Source: Lachnospiraceae bacterium (GTDB lineage Bacteria; Bacillota; Clostridia; Lachnospirales; Lachnospiraceae). From it: 64,000 nucleotides of DNA. This document shows positions 26,396 to 34,691 of the stretch, in pieces. Location: NCBI GenBank assembly GCA_016286035.1, contig JAEERY010000052.1, positions 1 through 64,000 on the forward strand, given 5' to 3'. The translations under genes were made by a program, and so were the position numbers. Position 1 is the stretch's first letter. Each line of letters begins with the position of its first letter. Under the pieces are notes generated by a model. The model searched no databases and was not told where the DNA came from. It saw only the letters and a list, made by a program, of their open reading frames with translations.

Positions 26396-27628
26396 ATGGC
26401 ATACACACAACAGGAAGCAAAAAGTCTTGTGATAGAGGCAGGACTTAAGCTCGTAAGAGAAGGATTGATAGTCCGTACATGGGGGAATATCAGTGCAAGG
26501 ATCAGTGATGAGCAGTTTGTGATAACACCGAGCGGGAAAGGATATGAAAATCTTACCCCTGATGATATAGTCACAGTCAGCATAAAGAAGTGTGAATACG
26601 AGGGCGATATAAAACCATCTTCGGAATGCGGAATACATGCGGATGTATATGCGACAAGACCGGATGTTAATTTTGTTGTACATACTCATCAGACATATGC
26701 TTCTGTTGTAAGCATACTTGGTAAGGATATTGAACTTACCGAAGAGGAAAAGCAATTTTTGGGAGACAGGATACCGTGTGCTGCATACGGAATGTCTTCA
26801 TCTGCGATATTAAGACGCAAGGTGAAAAAAGCGCTTAAGTCCTCACAGGGGTGTTCTTCGATGCTGTTGAGAAATCACGGTGTGTTATGCATGGGAAGTG
26901 ATTTTGATAATGCATTTGAGATATCTTCGATGATGGAACAGGTCTGTAAATACAAATATGAATCTTTAACGGACTCTTTTGCAGTAGCAAAGCTGATGAA
27001 GACGGATGAGAACACATCAGATGCTGAAGATGAGACGGAAGCTCTCGAAGAGGACATCAATGCACAGGGATATGTGGATTATGGCATAAGCCACATTGTC
27101 GGAGATGATATAACTCTTGTGCTTGATGAGAAAGAGTATACCTATAAGATCTCTGATAAAAAGCCTATAAGCAAAGGCCTGTTTAAGAGAAACCTTAACA
27201 GGATAGCTCTTGTTCATTCAAAGATCTATGAGAACAGACAGATAAGCAATATATATCATGTTACACTTCCAAACATTGTTGATGTGAGCAAGACATCTGA
27301 AGGCTTCAGACCTTATATAGATGATCAGGCACAGATTGTGGGCGAGACTGTAAGATGTGTCGGAAAGATAGGTAAAAAGGCTCATTTTGAATCTCCCGCT
27401 GCTATATCGCGAGGACTTAAGGACAACAATGCTGTCCTTATTGCAGGCCAGGGAGCCATATGTACCGGAAGTTCAGAAGAGGATACGGAAGCTGCGGCTT
27501 ATGTCCTTGAAAAAGGATGCATGGCAGCTAAACTGGCAATGTGCTGTACAGAGGCTCAGTGTGTGCCCGGACGCATAGCAAAGAAGGAAAGAGAATTTTA
27601 CAAGGAAAGCTACTCAAAACTGAAATGA
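26396..27628 (+). CDS. Class II aldolase/adducin-family protein, double domain
   Basis: A 410-residue protein, about twice the usual length. Residues 1-190 are a class II aldolase domain like L-fuculose- or L-ribulose-phosphate enzymes, with the zinc His pair in VVHTHQTYASVV, an RNHGVLCMG strand and the E in SSECGIHADVY. Residues 220-405 look like a second, diverged copy, in which the equivalent of the late His is Gln (AGQGAICTG). The second half may be structural. GGAGAAGGG precedes the ATG. It probably cleaves or epimerises a sugar phosphate, which fits the sugar-sensing genes upstream. Confidence 0.8.
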   Translation: MAYTQQEAKSLVIEAGLKLVREGLIVRTWGNISARISDEQFVITPSGKGYENLTPDDIVTVSIKKCEYEGDIKPSSECGIHADVYATRPDVNFVVHTHQTYASVVSILGKDIELTEEEKQFLGDRIPCAAYGMSSSAILRRKVKKALKSSQGCSSMLLRNHGVLCMGSDFDNAFEISSMMEQVCKYKYESLTDSFAVAKLMKTDENTSDAEDETEALEEDINAQGYVDYGISHIVGDDITLVLDEKEYTYKISDKKPISKGLFKRNLNRIALVHSKIYENRQISNIYHVTLPNIVDVSKTSEGFRPYIDDQAQIVGETVRCVGKIGKKAHFESPAAISRGLKDNNAVLIAGQGAICTGSSEEDTEAAAYVLEKGCMAAKLAMCCTEAQCVPGRIAKKEREFYKESYSKLK

Positions 27629-27644
27629 TAACGAGGAGGAGCAA

Positions 27645-28217
27645 TTGAAGAAACTTAAAAATGTCATACAATATAATTCACCGGTCATTTTGACATTTGC
27701 CGGAATATCGCTCATAGTACTGATACTGGGTACGATTACGGGCGGACTTACCAATACCTGGCTGTTTTCTGTATATCGTTCATCTTTGTTAAACCCTCTT
27801 ACTTATTTGAGGATGTTCACACATGTGCTTGGCCATGCGGATCTGTCACATTATATGGGCAATATGATGTTTTTTCTTTTGCTTGGACCGGCCATAGAAG
27901 AGAAATACGGAAGTCGAAATACTCTGCTTATAATAGCGGTAACGGCATTTGTTACGGGATTGATATTTTTTATATTTTTCCCGAAATCAGCTTTACTTGG
28001 AGCAAGCGGGATAGTATTCTGTTTTATTATACTGTCATCGATGACAGACATAAGGGAAGGCAAGATACCGCTGACTCTGATACTTGTGTGTATCCTTTAT
28101 ATAGGTCAGGAAGTATTTAATGCCATATTCGTAAATGACAATATATCTCAGCTGGGTCATATAATAGGCGGTGCCTGCGGATGTGCATTTGGATATATAC
28201 TTGGAAAGAAGAAATAG
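27645..28217 (+). CDS. Rhomboid-family intramembrane serine protease
   Basis: A 190-residue six-helix membrane protein. The catalytic serine is S121 in GASG (119-122), the catalytic His is H172 in GHIIGG, and the oxyanion-helping HYMGN motif (H69, N73) is present, so it appears active. The start is a TTG at 27645 after GAGGAGGAG; no ATG is available. It is compact, without cytosolic extra domains. It lies between the aldolase and SufC genes; the substrate is unknown. Confidence 0.88.
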   Translation: MKKLKNVIQYNSPVILTFAGISLIVLILGTITGGLTNTWLFSVYRSSLLNPLTYLRMFTHVLGHADLSHYMGNMMFFLLLGPAIEEKYGSRNTLLIIAVTAFVTGLIFFIFFPKSALLGASGIVFCFIILSSMTDIREGKIPLTLILVCILYIGQEVFNAIFVNDNISQLGHIIGGACGCAFGYILGKKK

Positions 28218-28226
28218 GAAAAGATA

Positions 28227-28937
28227 ATGCTTGAATTAAAAAACATTGAATACACCGTGGAAGGTGAAAAAGAAATAATACGTGGAGTGAATCTTAATAT
28301 CGGGGAAGGATTCATAGCGATAACCGGACCAAACGGAGGCGGTAAGTCGACACTTGCAAAGATAATAGCAGGAATTATAAAGCCCACATCCGGACAGATA
28401 ATCTTTGACGGAGTGGATATTACCGATATGTCCGTAACGGATAGAGCAAAAGCAGGCATCAGCTATGCGTTTCAGACACCCGTAAAGTTTAAGGGGATCA
28501 CAGTAAAGGATCTGCTTACTTTAGCAGCCGGAAAAGATACTTCGGTAAGTGAGGCCTGCAATATATTATCGGAAGTCGGACTTTGTGCAAGAGATTATAT
28601 AAACAGAGAAGTCAATGCGTCGCTTTCCGGTGGAGAGTTAAAAAGGATAGAGATCGCGATGATCATCGCAAGACAGACAAAGCTGTCGATATTTGATGAA
28701 CCGGAAGCAGGGATAGATCTCTGGAGTTTTAACAGTCTTATTAAGGTATTTGAGAAACTTCACAACAAGATCAACGGATCGATCCTTATCATTTCGCATC
28801 AGGAGAGGATACTGAACATAGCTGATCAGATAATCGTGATCACGGATGGCAAGATCACAAATGTCGGATCTAAAGATGAGGTATGGCCCGGACTGATGAA
28901 TGAACGCGCATGCAGCGCACTTACAGAGAAATTATAA
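28227..28937 (+). CDS. sufC: SufC-like ABC ATPase of a minimal SUF system
   Basis: A 236-residue ABC ATPase with Walker A GPNGGGKST (34-42), Q-loop AFQTP, signature LSGGE (133-137) and Walker B/D-loop FDEPEAGID (156-164). The sequence style, including the EPEAGID in place of the usual EPTSGLD, and the SufB-like gene 9 bases downstream identify it as the SUF ATPase rather than a transporter. It would power Fe-S cluster assembly on the SufB scaffold in the cytoplasm. AGGAAAAG precedes the ATG. Confidence 0.85.
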   Translation: MLELKNIEYTVEGEKEIIRGVNLNIGEGFIAITGPNGGGKSTLAKIIAGIIKPTSGQIIFDGVDITDMSVTDRAKAGISYAFQTPVKFKGITVKDLLTLAAGKDTSVSEACNILSEVGLCARDYINREVNASLSGGELKRIEIAMIIARQTKLSIFDEPEAGIDLWSFNSLIKVFEKLHNKINGSILIISHQERILNIADQIIVITDGKITNVGSKDEVWPGLMNERACSALTEKL

Positions 28938-28946
28938 GAAAGATAA

Positions 28947-29876
28947 ATGGTTTATAAGATGGATATTATCACAAAGAATCTGCTTGCGGAGATAGCTGAT
29001 ATACATGAAACACCCGAAGGTGCATACAATATCCGTGCCAACGGAAAACTACAGAGCAGAAATACAACGGCTAACATAGATATAGTTACTAAGACCGATA
29101 AACCCGGAATAGATATCATAATAGCTCCCGGAACCAAAAACGAGAGTGTGCATATACCTGTTATCATAAGCGAGACGGGTCTGACGGATTTGGTTTACAA
29201 TGATTTCTATATCGGAGAGAATGCTGACGTTGTGATAGTTGCGGGATGCGGAATACACAACTGCGGAGATCAGGATTCGGGGCATGACGGTATACATACT
29301 TTTCATGTTGGAAAAGGTGCAAAAGTAAAGTATATCGAAAAGCATTACGGTGAAGCGGACGGTACAGGCGAGAATATAATGAATCCTACCACTATTGTCG
29401 AGATGGAGGAAGATTCGTATCTCGAGATGGAGACTACTCAGATAAAAGGTATTGATTCGACTAAAAGAGTGACAAAAGGGGTCGTCAAAGACAGAGCCAC
29501 TTTTATCGTAAAGGAAAAGATAATGACTCACGGCGTTCAGTATGCCGAGACGGAGTTTGATGTTGCACTTGACGGTGAGGACTCTTCCACAAATGTTGTT
29601 TCGAGATCTGTGGCACGAGGAAAGTCAAAACAGAAGTTTTTAGCGGCAATAAGCGGAAACAATAAATGTAGCGGACATTCCGAATGCGATGCCATACTTA
29701 TGGATGAAGCAGTAGTAACTGCTATACCTGAGTTAACGGCAGCAAATGTGGATGCTGCTCTGGTACACGAAGCGGCAATAGGAAAGATCGCGGGTGAACA
29801 GCTTATAAAACTGATGACACTTGGCCTTACCGAAGAAGAAGCAGAAGAAGAGATAGTAAACGGATTTTTGAAATAG
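28947..29876 (+). CDS. sufB: SufB/SufD-family Fe-S scaffold protein
   Basis: A 309-residue SufBD-core protein, much shorter than E. coli SufB (about 495), lacking the N-terminal extension. The beta-helix core (GADVVIVAGCGIHN, GAKVKYIEKHYG) and the C-terminal CSGHSECDAILMDE and VHEAAIGKI segments match SufB; the Cys in SECDAIL aligns with the cluster-building Cys of SufB and the VHEA His/Glu are kept. With only SufC as partner it fits the minimal SufC-SufB (SMS-type) system of anaerobes. The start could be 28947 or the ATG at 28959. It is followed within 3 bases by a HAD gene. Confidence 0.85.
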   Translation: MVYKMDIITKNLLAEIADIHETPEGAYNIRANGKLQSRNTTANIDIVTKTDKPGIDIIIAPGTKNESVHIPVIISETGLTDLVYNDFYIGENADVVIVAGCGIHNCGDQDSGHDGIHTFHVGKGAKVKYIEKHYGEADGTGENIMNPTTIVEMEEDSYLEMETTQIKGIDSTKRVTKGVVKDRATFIVKEKIMTHGVQYAETEFDVALDGEDSSTNVVSRSVARGKSKQKFLAAISGNNKCSGHSECDAILMDEAVVTAIPELTAANVDAALVHEAAIGKIAGEQLIKLMTLGLTEEEAEEEIVNGFLK

Positions 29877-29878
29877 TT

Positions 29879-30487
29879 ATGATTAAGAATGTTATTTTTG
29901 ATATAGGCAATGTCCTGATGGAATACAGATGGGCAGAGGCACTTGAAGATACGGGAATCTCAAAAGAGATCGCCAATGATATATGGTCTGAGATGTTTGA
30001 TGATGAACTTTGGGTCATGCATGATGCGGGTACGGCAAGCGTTTATGATCTGATCGAACAGTTTGGGGCGCGTTTCCCCAAATACGCTGACAACATCAAA
30101 GAATTTCTCATACATGGAGAAAGGATGAATTTACCAAGACCCGAGGTATGGGAAAAAGTGCATACTTTAAAGCAGCTGGGTTACGGTATATATCTTTTGA
30201 GCAATTATTCCGAGTATCTTTTTAAGATACATATGAAAGAAGCATTGTTTATGAATGATATTGACGGAAAGCTTGTTTCATATGAGGTAAACCAGGTGAA
30301 ACCCGACAGGGATATATATGAGACCCTTATTGAAATGTATAGTCTTGATCCGAAGGAATGTATTTTCCTTGATGATAGAAAAGAAAATACCGATACGGCA
30401 AAAGCCCTCGGTATTGATTCGATAACGATTGAGAGCAGGGAACACATAAACAGCGTGTTGGAAGATCTTATAAAGGAAAGATCCTAA
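29879..30487 (+). CDS. HAD-superfamily hydrolase (YihX-like, subfamily IA)
   Basis: A 202-residue HAD phosphatase. Motif I is FDIGNVL with nucleophile D8; the usual second Asp is Gly, as in YihX-type members that begin FDLGNV. Motif II is LLSNYS, motif III includes VKPDRDIY and motif IV FLDDRKEN. A helical cap lies at 15-90. YihX dephosphorylates glucose-1-phosphate; the substrate here is unknown. It begins 3 bases after sufB and overlaps the end of the convergent PaaK-like gene by 4 bases. Confidence 0.85.
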   Translation: MIKNVIFDIGNVLMEYRWAEALEDTGISKEIANDIWSEMFDDELWVMHDAGTASVYDLIEQFGARFPKYADNIKEFLIHGERMNLPRPEVWEKVHTLKQLGYGIYLLSNYSEYLFKIHMKEALFMNDIDGKLVSYEVNQVKPDRDIYETLIEMYSLDPKECIFLDDRKENTDTAKALGIDSITIESREHINSVLEDLIKERS

Positions 30488-31692
30488 TCCCTGCAGTCAA
30501 GTACATTTTTCAATTTACCGCTTTGTTCGTTTCTCAAAGGCGTGTCAGCGTCAAGAGTTATGGTTGAAGCGGTTATTTTTTTGTCTTTAAGGAAGCGTCT
30601 TATGATCTGTTCTGCCTGTAGGAATAGAATACCTTTAGCCGAGTCATCCTCTACTTCCATACGGACCGATATGCTGTTGTTCGTATAGATGAGTATCTGA
30701 TATCCTGTAAGACCTTTGATATCTTTTAATACGGATGAAAACTCATCGATATGTATTGATACATCTTCACCGTTGTCTGCCGTGAATCTTATGATGTCAT
30801 CCTTCGCGGATGTTATGCTTATCCAGGGAGAAGGGTTTCCGCATGGACACATCTTGTCGTGAATGTGCACTGAATCCGGGAGAGTCATCCTTATTATTGG
30901 ATAGTCGGTTTTAAACATATTAGTTATGAGAATCTTGTCGGGTTCATCACCTTCTGCGCAGGGTTTCCCGTTAACATCGGCTTTTTCTATTATGATCCAG
31001 TCATCATTAACATGCAGATGTCCCATCTGACATTCCGAAGCAACAATGCCGAATTCGGCACTTGAATATGTTGCCTGGACTGTACTGTCGAATGCATCTA
31101 TGAGTGAAGCTCTGAGCTCATCGGACAGAGATTCTCCGCCGGCTATTATAAGTACGGGACTTATGGAAAGAATACCTGATCGTTTCTGTTCGAGAAGTTT
31201 TTCCAAGGTAGACGGATAAGCCCACAGGAATGCGGGACGAAGTTCGTTTAATCTTGAGACCATCTCTTCTATCGGAAGAAATACCGAAAGGACCGAAGTC
31301 GATTTTGACCATGCTGCCTGCTGAAGAGCACCGTCGGTGGATGATATTATCACATAACGGCTCCCGTGAAATAAAAATCTTGCATAATCACTGTCATAGG
31401 AAAAAGAACGCACGGTGTTAATAGCTTCGTTCACGGGCATGTGAATGATCTCATCGCTCAACCAGTCTTTCTTGTTTGCGATAAGATAGTCGCGTTCAAC
31501 ATAAGGTACATCCCTCATAAAGAAGTTGACACCGAGATTCTGATATAACTTGGCGTAGAGCGGATTGTGTTTTCTTGCAAAAGTCACCATTGCATAGAAA
31601 CGCTGCCTTTTTATCTGATCACGCTCTTTGGGTGTCATTTTGTTGTATCTTTTTACAAGGCTGATGCCTTCCTTTAAACTCATTTCATCCAT
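30484..31692 (-). CDS. PaaK-like protein lacking the ATP-binding P-loop
   Basis: A protein of about 402 residues, homologous along its length to the ligase at 9253-10578 (shared GYP/AYP, GGExLxDE, YSxxExG, CxxGHLHxNxDW and CPCGNPSPWI-type segments). About 30 residues that would hold TSGSTG are missing: the sequence passes from the N-terminal helices straight to the FARHEDY-equivalent helix. The frame is otherwise open. It may be a pseudoenzyme, a binding protein or a decaying gene. I place the start at 31692 because a good promoter ends 8 bases upstream; a GTG at 31743 is the longer alternative but lies upstream of that promoter. Confidence 0.75.
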   Translation of the reverse strand: MDEMSLKEGISLVKRYNKMTPKERDQIKRQRFYAMVTFARKHNPLYAKLYQNLGVNFFMRDVPYVERDYLIANKKDWLSDEIIHMPVNEAINTVRSFSYDSDYARFLFHGSRYVIISSTDGALQQAAWSKSTSVLSVFLPIEEMVSRLNELRPAFLWAYPSTLEKLLEQKRSGILSISPVLIIAGGESLSDELRASLIDAFDSTVQATYSSAEFGIVASECQMGHLHVNDDWIIIEKADVNGKPCAEGDEPDKILITNMFKTDYPIIRMTLPDSVHIHDKMCPCGNPSPWISITSAKDDIIRFTADNGEDVSIHIDEFSSVLKDIKGLTGYQILIYTNNSISVRMEVEDDSAKGILFLQAEQIIRRFLKDKKITASTITLDADTPLRNEQSGKLKNVLDCRD

Positions 31693-31699
31693 ACATTGT

Positions 31700-31727
31700 A
31701 ATATAGCAAAAAAAGGGAAAGTGTCAA
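31700..31727 (-). promoter_or_regulatory. Promoter for the P-loop-less PaaK paralogue
   Basis: On the reverse strand TTGACA (31727-31722), 16-base spacer, TATATT (31705-31700). Transcription would begin about 31693, next to the ATG at 31692, implying a leaderless or nearly leaderless message. Confidence 0.6.
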
Positions 31728-31747
31728 GGGCGTGCCTGTTCACGCGA

Positions 31748-31777
31748 TAGACAAACAGAGGCTTAAAATGTTATAAT
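31748..31777 (+). promoter_or_regulatory. Promoter for the nucleotidyltransferase-galE genes
   Basis: TAGACA at 31748-31753, 18-base spacer, TATAAT at 31772-31777. It is back-to-back with the reverse-strand promoter at 31700-31727. Confidence 0.55.
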
Positions 31778-31781
31778 AATT

Positions 31782-31805
31782 CTGTCTGTGGATCAGACAG
31801 TTTTT
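31782..31805 (+). terminator. Perfect hairpin plus T-run at the predicted transcript start
   Basis: CTGTCTG at 31782-31788 pairs with CAGACAG at 31794-31800 around TGGAT, followed by five T. It looks like a terminator, but lies directly at the predicted start of the nucleotidyltransferase transcript, so it may instead cap and stabilise the 5' end of that mRNA. Confidence 0.5.
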
Positions 31806-31841
31806 GGATTCAGAATTCATGGAAATGTAAAAGGAGGTTAT

Positions 31842-32759
31842 ATGGATAAGCCTGTATTAGTGATACTTGCTGCCGGAATGGGAAGCCGTTACGGCGGGTT
31901 AAAACAGATGGATCCTGTTGATGACCGCGGTCATAAGATTATAGATTTTTCTATTTACGATGCCAAGGCTGCCGGCTTTGAGAAAGTTGTATTTATCATA
32001 AAGAGAGAGATGGACAAGGATTTTAGGGAATGCGTCGGAGATGCTATCGCAAGACACATGGAAGTTGAGTATGTCTATCAGGATATAACGGATATTCCCG
32101 ATTACTTTACCATGCCTGAAGGCAGGGTTAAACCCTGGGGAACAACGCATGCGATCCTTAGATGCAAGGATGCGATAAACGGTCCTTTCATGGTTATAAA
32201 TGCGGACGATTATTATGGCAAGCAGGGATATAAGATAATGTACGAGTTTTTGACAAAGACTATGGATGACGATGACAGATATGCCATGGTCTCATACGAG
32301 CTGGGAAAAACTCTGACTGAGAAGGGCAGCGTTACCAGAGGTGTTTGCAAGGTAGATGATAACAACATGCTCACTGATATAGTTGAGCAGAAGAATCTGA
32401 TAAAGACTCCCGATGGCGCAGCATATACAGATGCCGATGGAAACAACGCCGTTGCCATGGATGTTAAGACTCCTGTTTCAATGAATATGTGGGGATTTAA
32501 GAAAGGTTTGTTTGAACATCTTGAAACCGCGATGAGAGTCTTCTATACAGAGGGTATCAAAAAGGATCCGATGAAAGCTGAGTGTCTGATACCAACAGAG
32601 GTCGATGTTATCATCAAGGCTGGCAAGGCCAGTGTAGAGGTTTTAAACAGCTCTGACAGGTGGTTTGGAGTTACTTACAAAGAAGATAAGCCTTTTGTTG
32701 TTGACAGTATAAAGAAACTTAAAGAAGCCGGTGAGTATCCGGATGTATTGTGGGGATAA
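31842..32759 (+). CDS. Sugar-phosphate nucleotidyltransferase family protein
   Basis: A 305-residue NTP_transferase-fold protein. The N-terminal LAAGMGSRYGGLKQM is the nucleotide-binding signature, with VINADDYYG providing the metal-binding Asp pair. It resembles glucose-1-phosphate nucleotidyltransferases but is not a standard GalU or GlmU; the activated sugar is unknown. The ATG at 31842 has AAAGGAGG just upstream; an ATG at 31788 lies inside the leader hairpin and is rejected. It is 2 bases before galE, so the pair probably supplies nucleotide sugars for the cell surface. Confidence 0.85.
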   Translation: MDKPVLVILAAGMGSRYGGLKQMDPVDDRGHKIIDFSIYDAKAAGFEKVVFIIKREMDKDFRECVGDAIARHMEVEYVYQDITDIPDYFTMPEGRVKPWGTTHAILRCKDAINGPFMVINADDYYGKQGYKIMYEFLTKTMDDDDRYAMVSYELGKTLTEKGSVTRGVCKVDDNNMLTDIVEQKNLIKTPDGAAYTDADGNNAVAMDVKTPVSMNMWGFKKGLFEHLETAMRVFYTEGIKKDPMKAECLIPTEVDVIIKAGKASVEVLNSSDRWFGVTYKEDKPFVVDSIKKLKEAGEYPDVLWG

Positions 32760-32761
32760 AC

Positions 32762-33778
32762 ATGAAGATATTAGTTACCGGGGGGACCGGATATATAGGA
32801 AGTCATACAGTAGTTGAATTGCTCACGGAGGGACATGAGGTTACCATACTGGATAACCTTAGTAATTCCGATAAAAGAGTTGTGGACAGGATAGAAGCCA
32901 TAACCGGAGTACGTCCTGATTTTGAGGAAGGCGATATAAGAAACAAGGATACGCTTGATAAGCTGTTTAGTGATACAGCATATGATGCTGTTATACATTT
33001 TGCAGGACTCAAGGCAGTCGGAGAATCTGTACAGAAACCTCTTATGTATTATGAGAATAATATTGCAGGTACAGTCAATCTGTTAAAGAGCATGGGCGAA
33101 CACGGATGCAAGAATATAATCTTTTCTTCATCTGCAACCGTATACGGTACACCTGCATTTGTTCCGATAACGGAAGAGTGTCCTAAGGGAACATGCACCA
33201 ATCCCTATGGCTGGACAAAATCCATGATAGAACAGATAATGACTGATCTGTGCATATCTGATAAAGAATGGAATGCTGTACTCTTAAGATACTTTAATCC
33301 TATAGGAGCACATGAATCCGGAATGATCGGAGAAAATCCCAACGGTATTCCCAACAATCTGATGCCTTATGTCACACAGGTCGCAGTCGGAAGATTAAAA
33401 GAACTCGGTGTGTTCGGAAATGATTACAATACACATGACGGAACGGGAGTAAGAGATTATATCCACGTTGTCGATCTGGCGATCGGACATGTTAAGGCCT
33501 TAAGCAAGCTTAAGGCAGGCAGCGGATTGTCGGTATACAATCTCGGAACCGGTCAGGGATATTCTGTTCTTGATATAGTTAAGAATTTTGAAGAGGCTAC
33601 AGGCGTTAAGATCCCGTATGTTATCAAACCCAGGAGAGCCGGTGACATTGATGAGTGCTATGCGGATCCTTCGAAGGCTGAAAAGGAGCTGGGATGGAAA
33701 GCTGAGCGCGGAATAAAAGAAATGTGCGCTGACTCATGGAGATGGCAGAAGAACAATCCCAACGGATATGATGACTGA
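32762..33778 (+). CDS. galE: UDP-glucose 4-epimerase
   Basis: A 338-residue short-chain dehydrogenase/reductase of the GalE type. The Rossmann motif TGGTGYIG (6-13), the SSSATVYG strand with catalytic Ser/Thr, and the YGWTKSMIE Tyr-Lys pair are present, as is the C-terminal DPSKAEKELGW. It interconverts UDP-glucose and UDP-galactose using bound NAD. The ATG at 32762 follows GTGGGGAT, two bases after the stop of the nucleotidyltransferase gene; the length is standard. Confidence 0.95.
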   Translation: MKILVTGGTGYIGSHTVVELLTEGHEVTILDNLSNSDKRVVDRIEAITGVRPDFEEGDIRNKDTLDKLFSDTAYDAVIHFAGLKAVGESVQKPLMYYENNIAGTVNLLKSMGEHGCKNIIFSSSATVYGTPAFVPITEECPKGTCTNPYGWTKSMIEQIMTDLCISDKEWNAVLLRYFNPIGAHESGMIGENPNGIPNNLMPYVTQVAVGRLKELGVFGNDYNTHDGTGVRDYIHVVDLAIGHVKALSKLKAGSGLSVYNLGTGQGYSVLDIVKNFEEATGVKIPYVIKPRRAGDIDECYADPSKAEKELGWKAERGIKEMCADSWRWQKNNPNGYDD

Positions 33779-33810
33779 CTTTGTTATTAGTCGGATAACA
33801 TCCTGACAAG

Positions 33811-33839
33811 TTGAGAGAATTACATATTTATGTTACAAT
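33811..33839 (+). promoter_or_regulatory. Promoter, sigma-A type
   Basis: TTGAGA at 33811-33816, 17-base spacer, TACAAT at 33834-33839, about 40 bases before the relQ-like gene. Confidence 0.7.
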
Positions 33840-33877
33840 GATATATTGGGGAGAGAAGGAAGAATGGTAGGTAGCAA

Positions 33878-34525
33878 ATGGCTAAAGACATAAACAGAGA
33901 GCCCGATCCGATAGACAGTTGGATGGAGGTTACGCTGGTATATAACTCTGCTCTTAAGGAGATCGGGACCAAGCTGGAGATATTAAATGATGAGTTTCAG
34001 CAGGTTCACCGTTACAATCCGATCGAGCATATCAAATCGCGTATCAAGACTTCTGAGAGCATAGTAAAGAAGCTCAAAAAGAAGGGATATGAGTCAACCA
34101 TTGAGAACATGATTGAGCATGTCAATGATATAGCGGGAATAAGAGTCATATGTTCGTTCACATCGGACATATACCGCGTCGCTGAGATGATCGGTAATCA
34201 GAATGACATAAAGGTCCTTTCGATAAAGGATTATATAAAGAACCCGAAACCGAGCGGATATAAGAGTTATCATATGCTCGTGACTGTTCCTATTTTCCTT
34301 TCCGACAAAATGGTGAACGCAAAGGTTGAGATACAGATAAGAACCGTTGCAATGGATTTCTGGGCAAGCCTTGAGCATAAGATACATTACAAATTTGAAG
34401 GAAACGCTCCGGAACATATCAAGAATGAACTTAAGGAATGTGCCCGCATGGTATCCGATCTGGACGCAAGAATGCTCGCACTTAATGAAGAGATCCGGAG
34501 TCTGGAAGACGAAGATTCGATATAA
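33878..34525 (+). CDS. relQ: Small alarmone synthetase, RelQ/YjbM-like (p)ppGpp synthase
   Basis: A 215-residue RelA/SpoT synthetase-domain protein without hydrolase or regulatory domains. HVNDIAGIRVICSF, KPSGYKSYHMLV and VEIQIRTVAMDFWASLEHKIHYK are the nucleotide- and metal-binding motifs of small alarmone synthetases. It would pyrophosphorylate GDP or GTP with ATP to make (p)ppGpp and slow growth under stress. Length and C-terminal helices fit RelQ rather than RelP. It has its own promoter and a hairpin downstream, so it is monocistronic. Confidence 0.9.
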   Translation: MAKDINREPDPIDSWMEVTLVYNSALKEIGTKLEILNDEFQQVHRYNPIEHIKSRIKTSESIVKKLKKKGYESTIENMIEHVNDIAGIRVICSFTSDIYRVAEMIGNQNDIKVLSIKDYIKNPKPSGYKSYHMLVTVPIFLSDKMVNAKVEIQIRTVAMDFWASLEHKIHYKFEGNAPEHIKNELKECARMVSDLDARMLALNEEIRSLEDEDSI

Positions 34526-34545
34526 AAGCCCTAAAAATGAGGAGT

Positions 34546-34571
34546 GCCCGGATACCTCGCGGCATCCGGGC
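34546..34571 (+). terminator. Terminator-like hairpin after relQ
   Basis: GCCCGGAT at 34546-34553 pairs perfectly with ATCCGGGC at 34564-34571. The T-tract is poor (TATTATG), so termination may be partial. Confidence 0.6.
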
Positions 34572-34691
34572 TATTATGAAAAAATTACCTATAGTCTGAA
34601 TCAACTTTATGGCTTAATTATAGTGATTAATTATGAACAATATATGAACAGACTATGAATATATAGTAAAAATTACTAAATGGAGGAAGCT

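Noticed and set aside
30484..31692. Frameshift as the reason for the missing P-loop
   Set aside because: The frame is continuous and homologous on both sides of the gap; the loop sequence is not present in another frame, so a deletion fits better.
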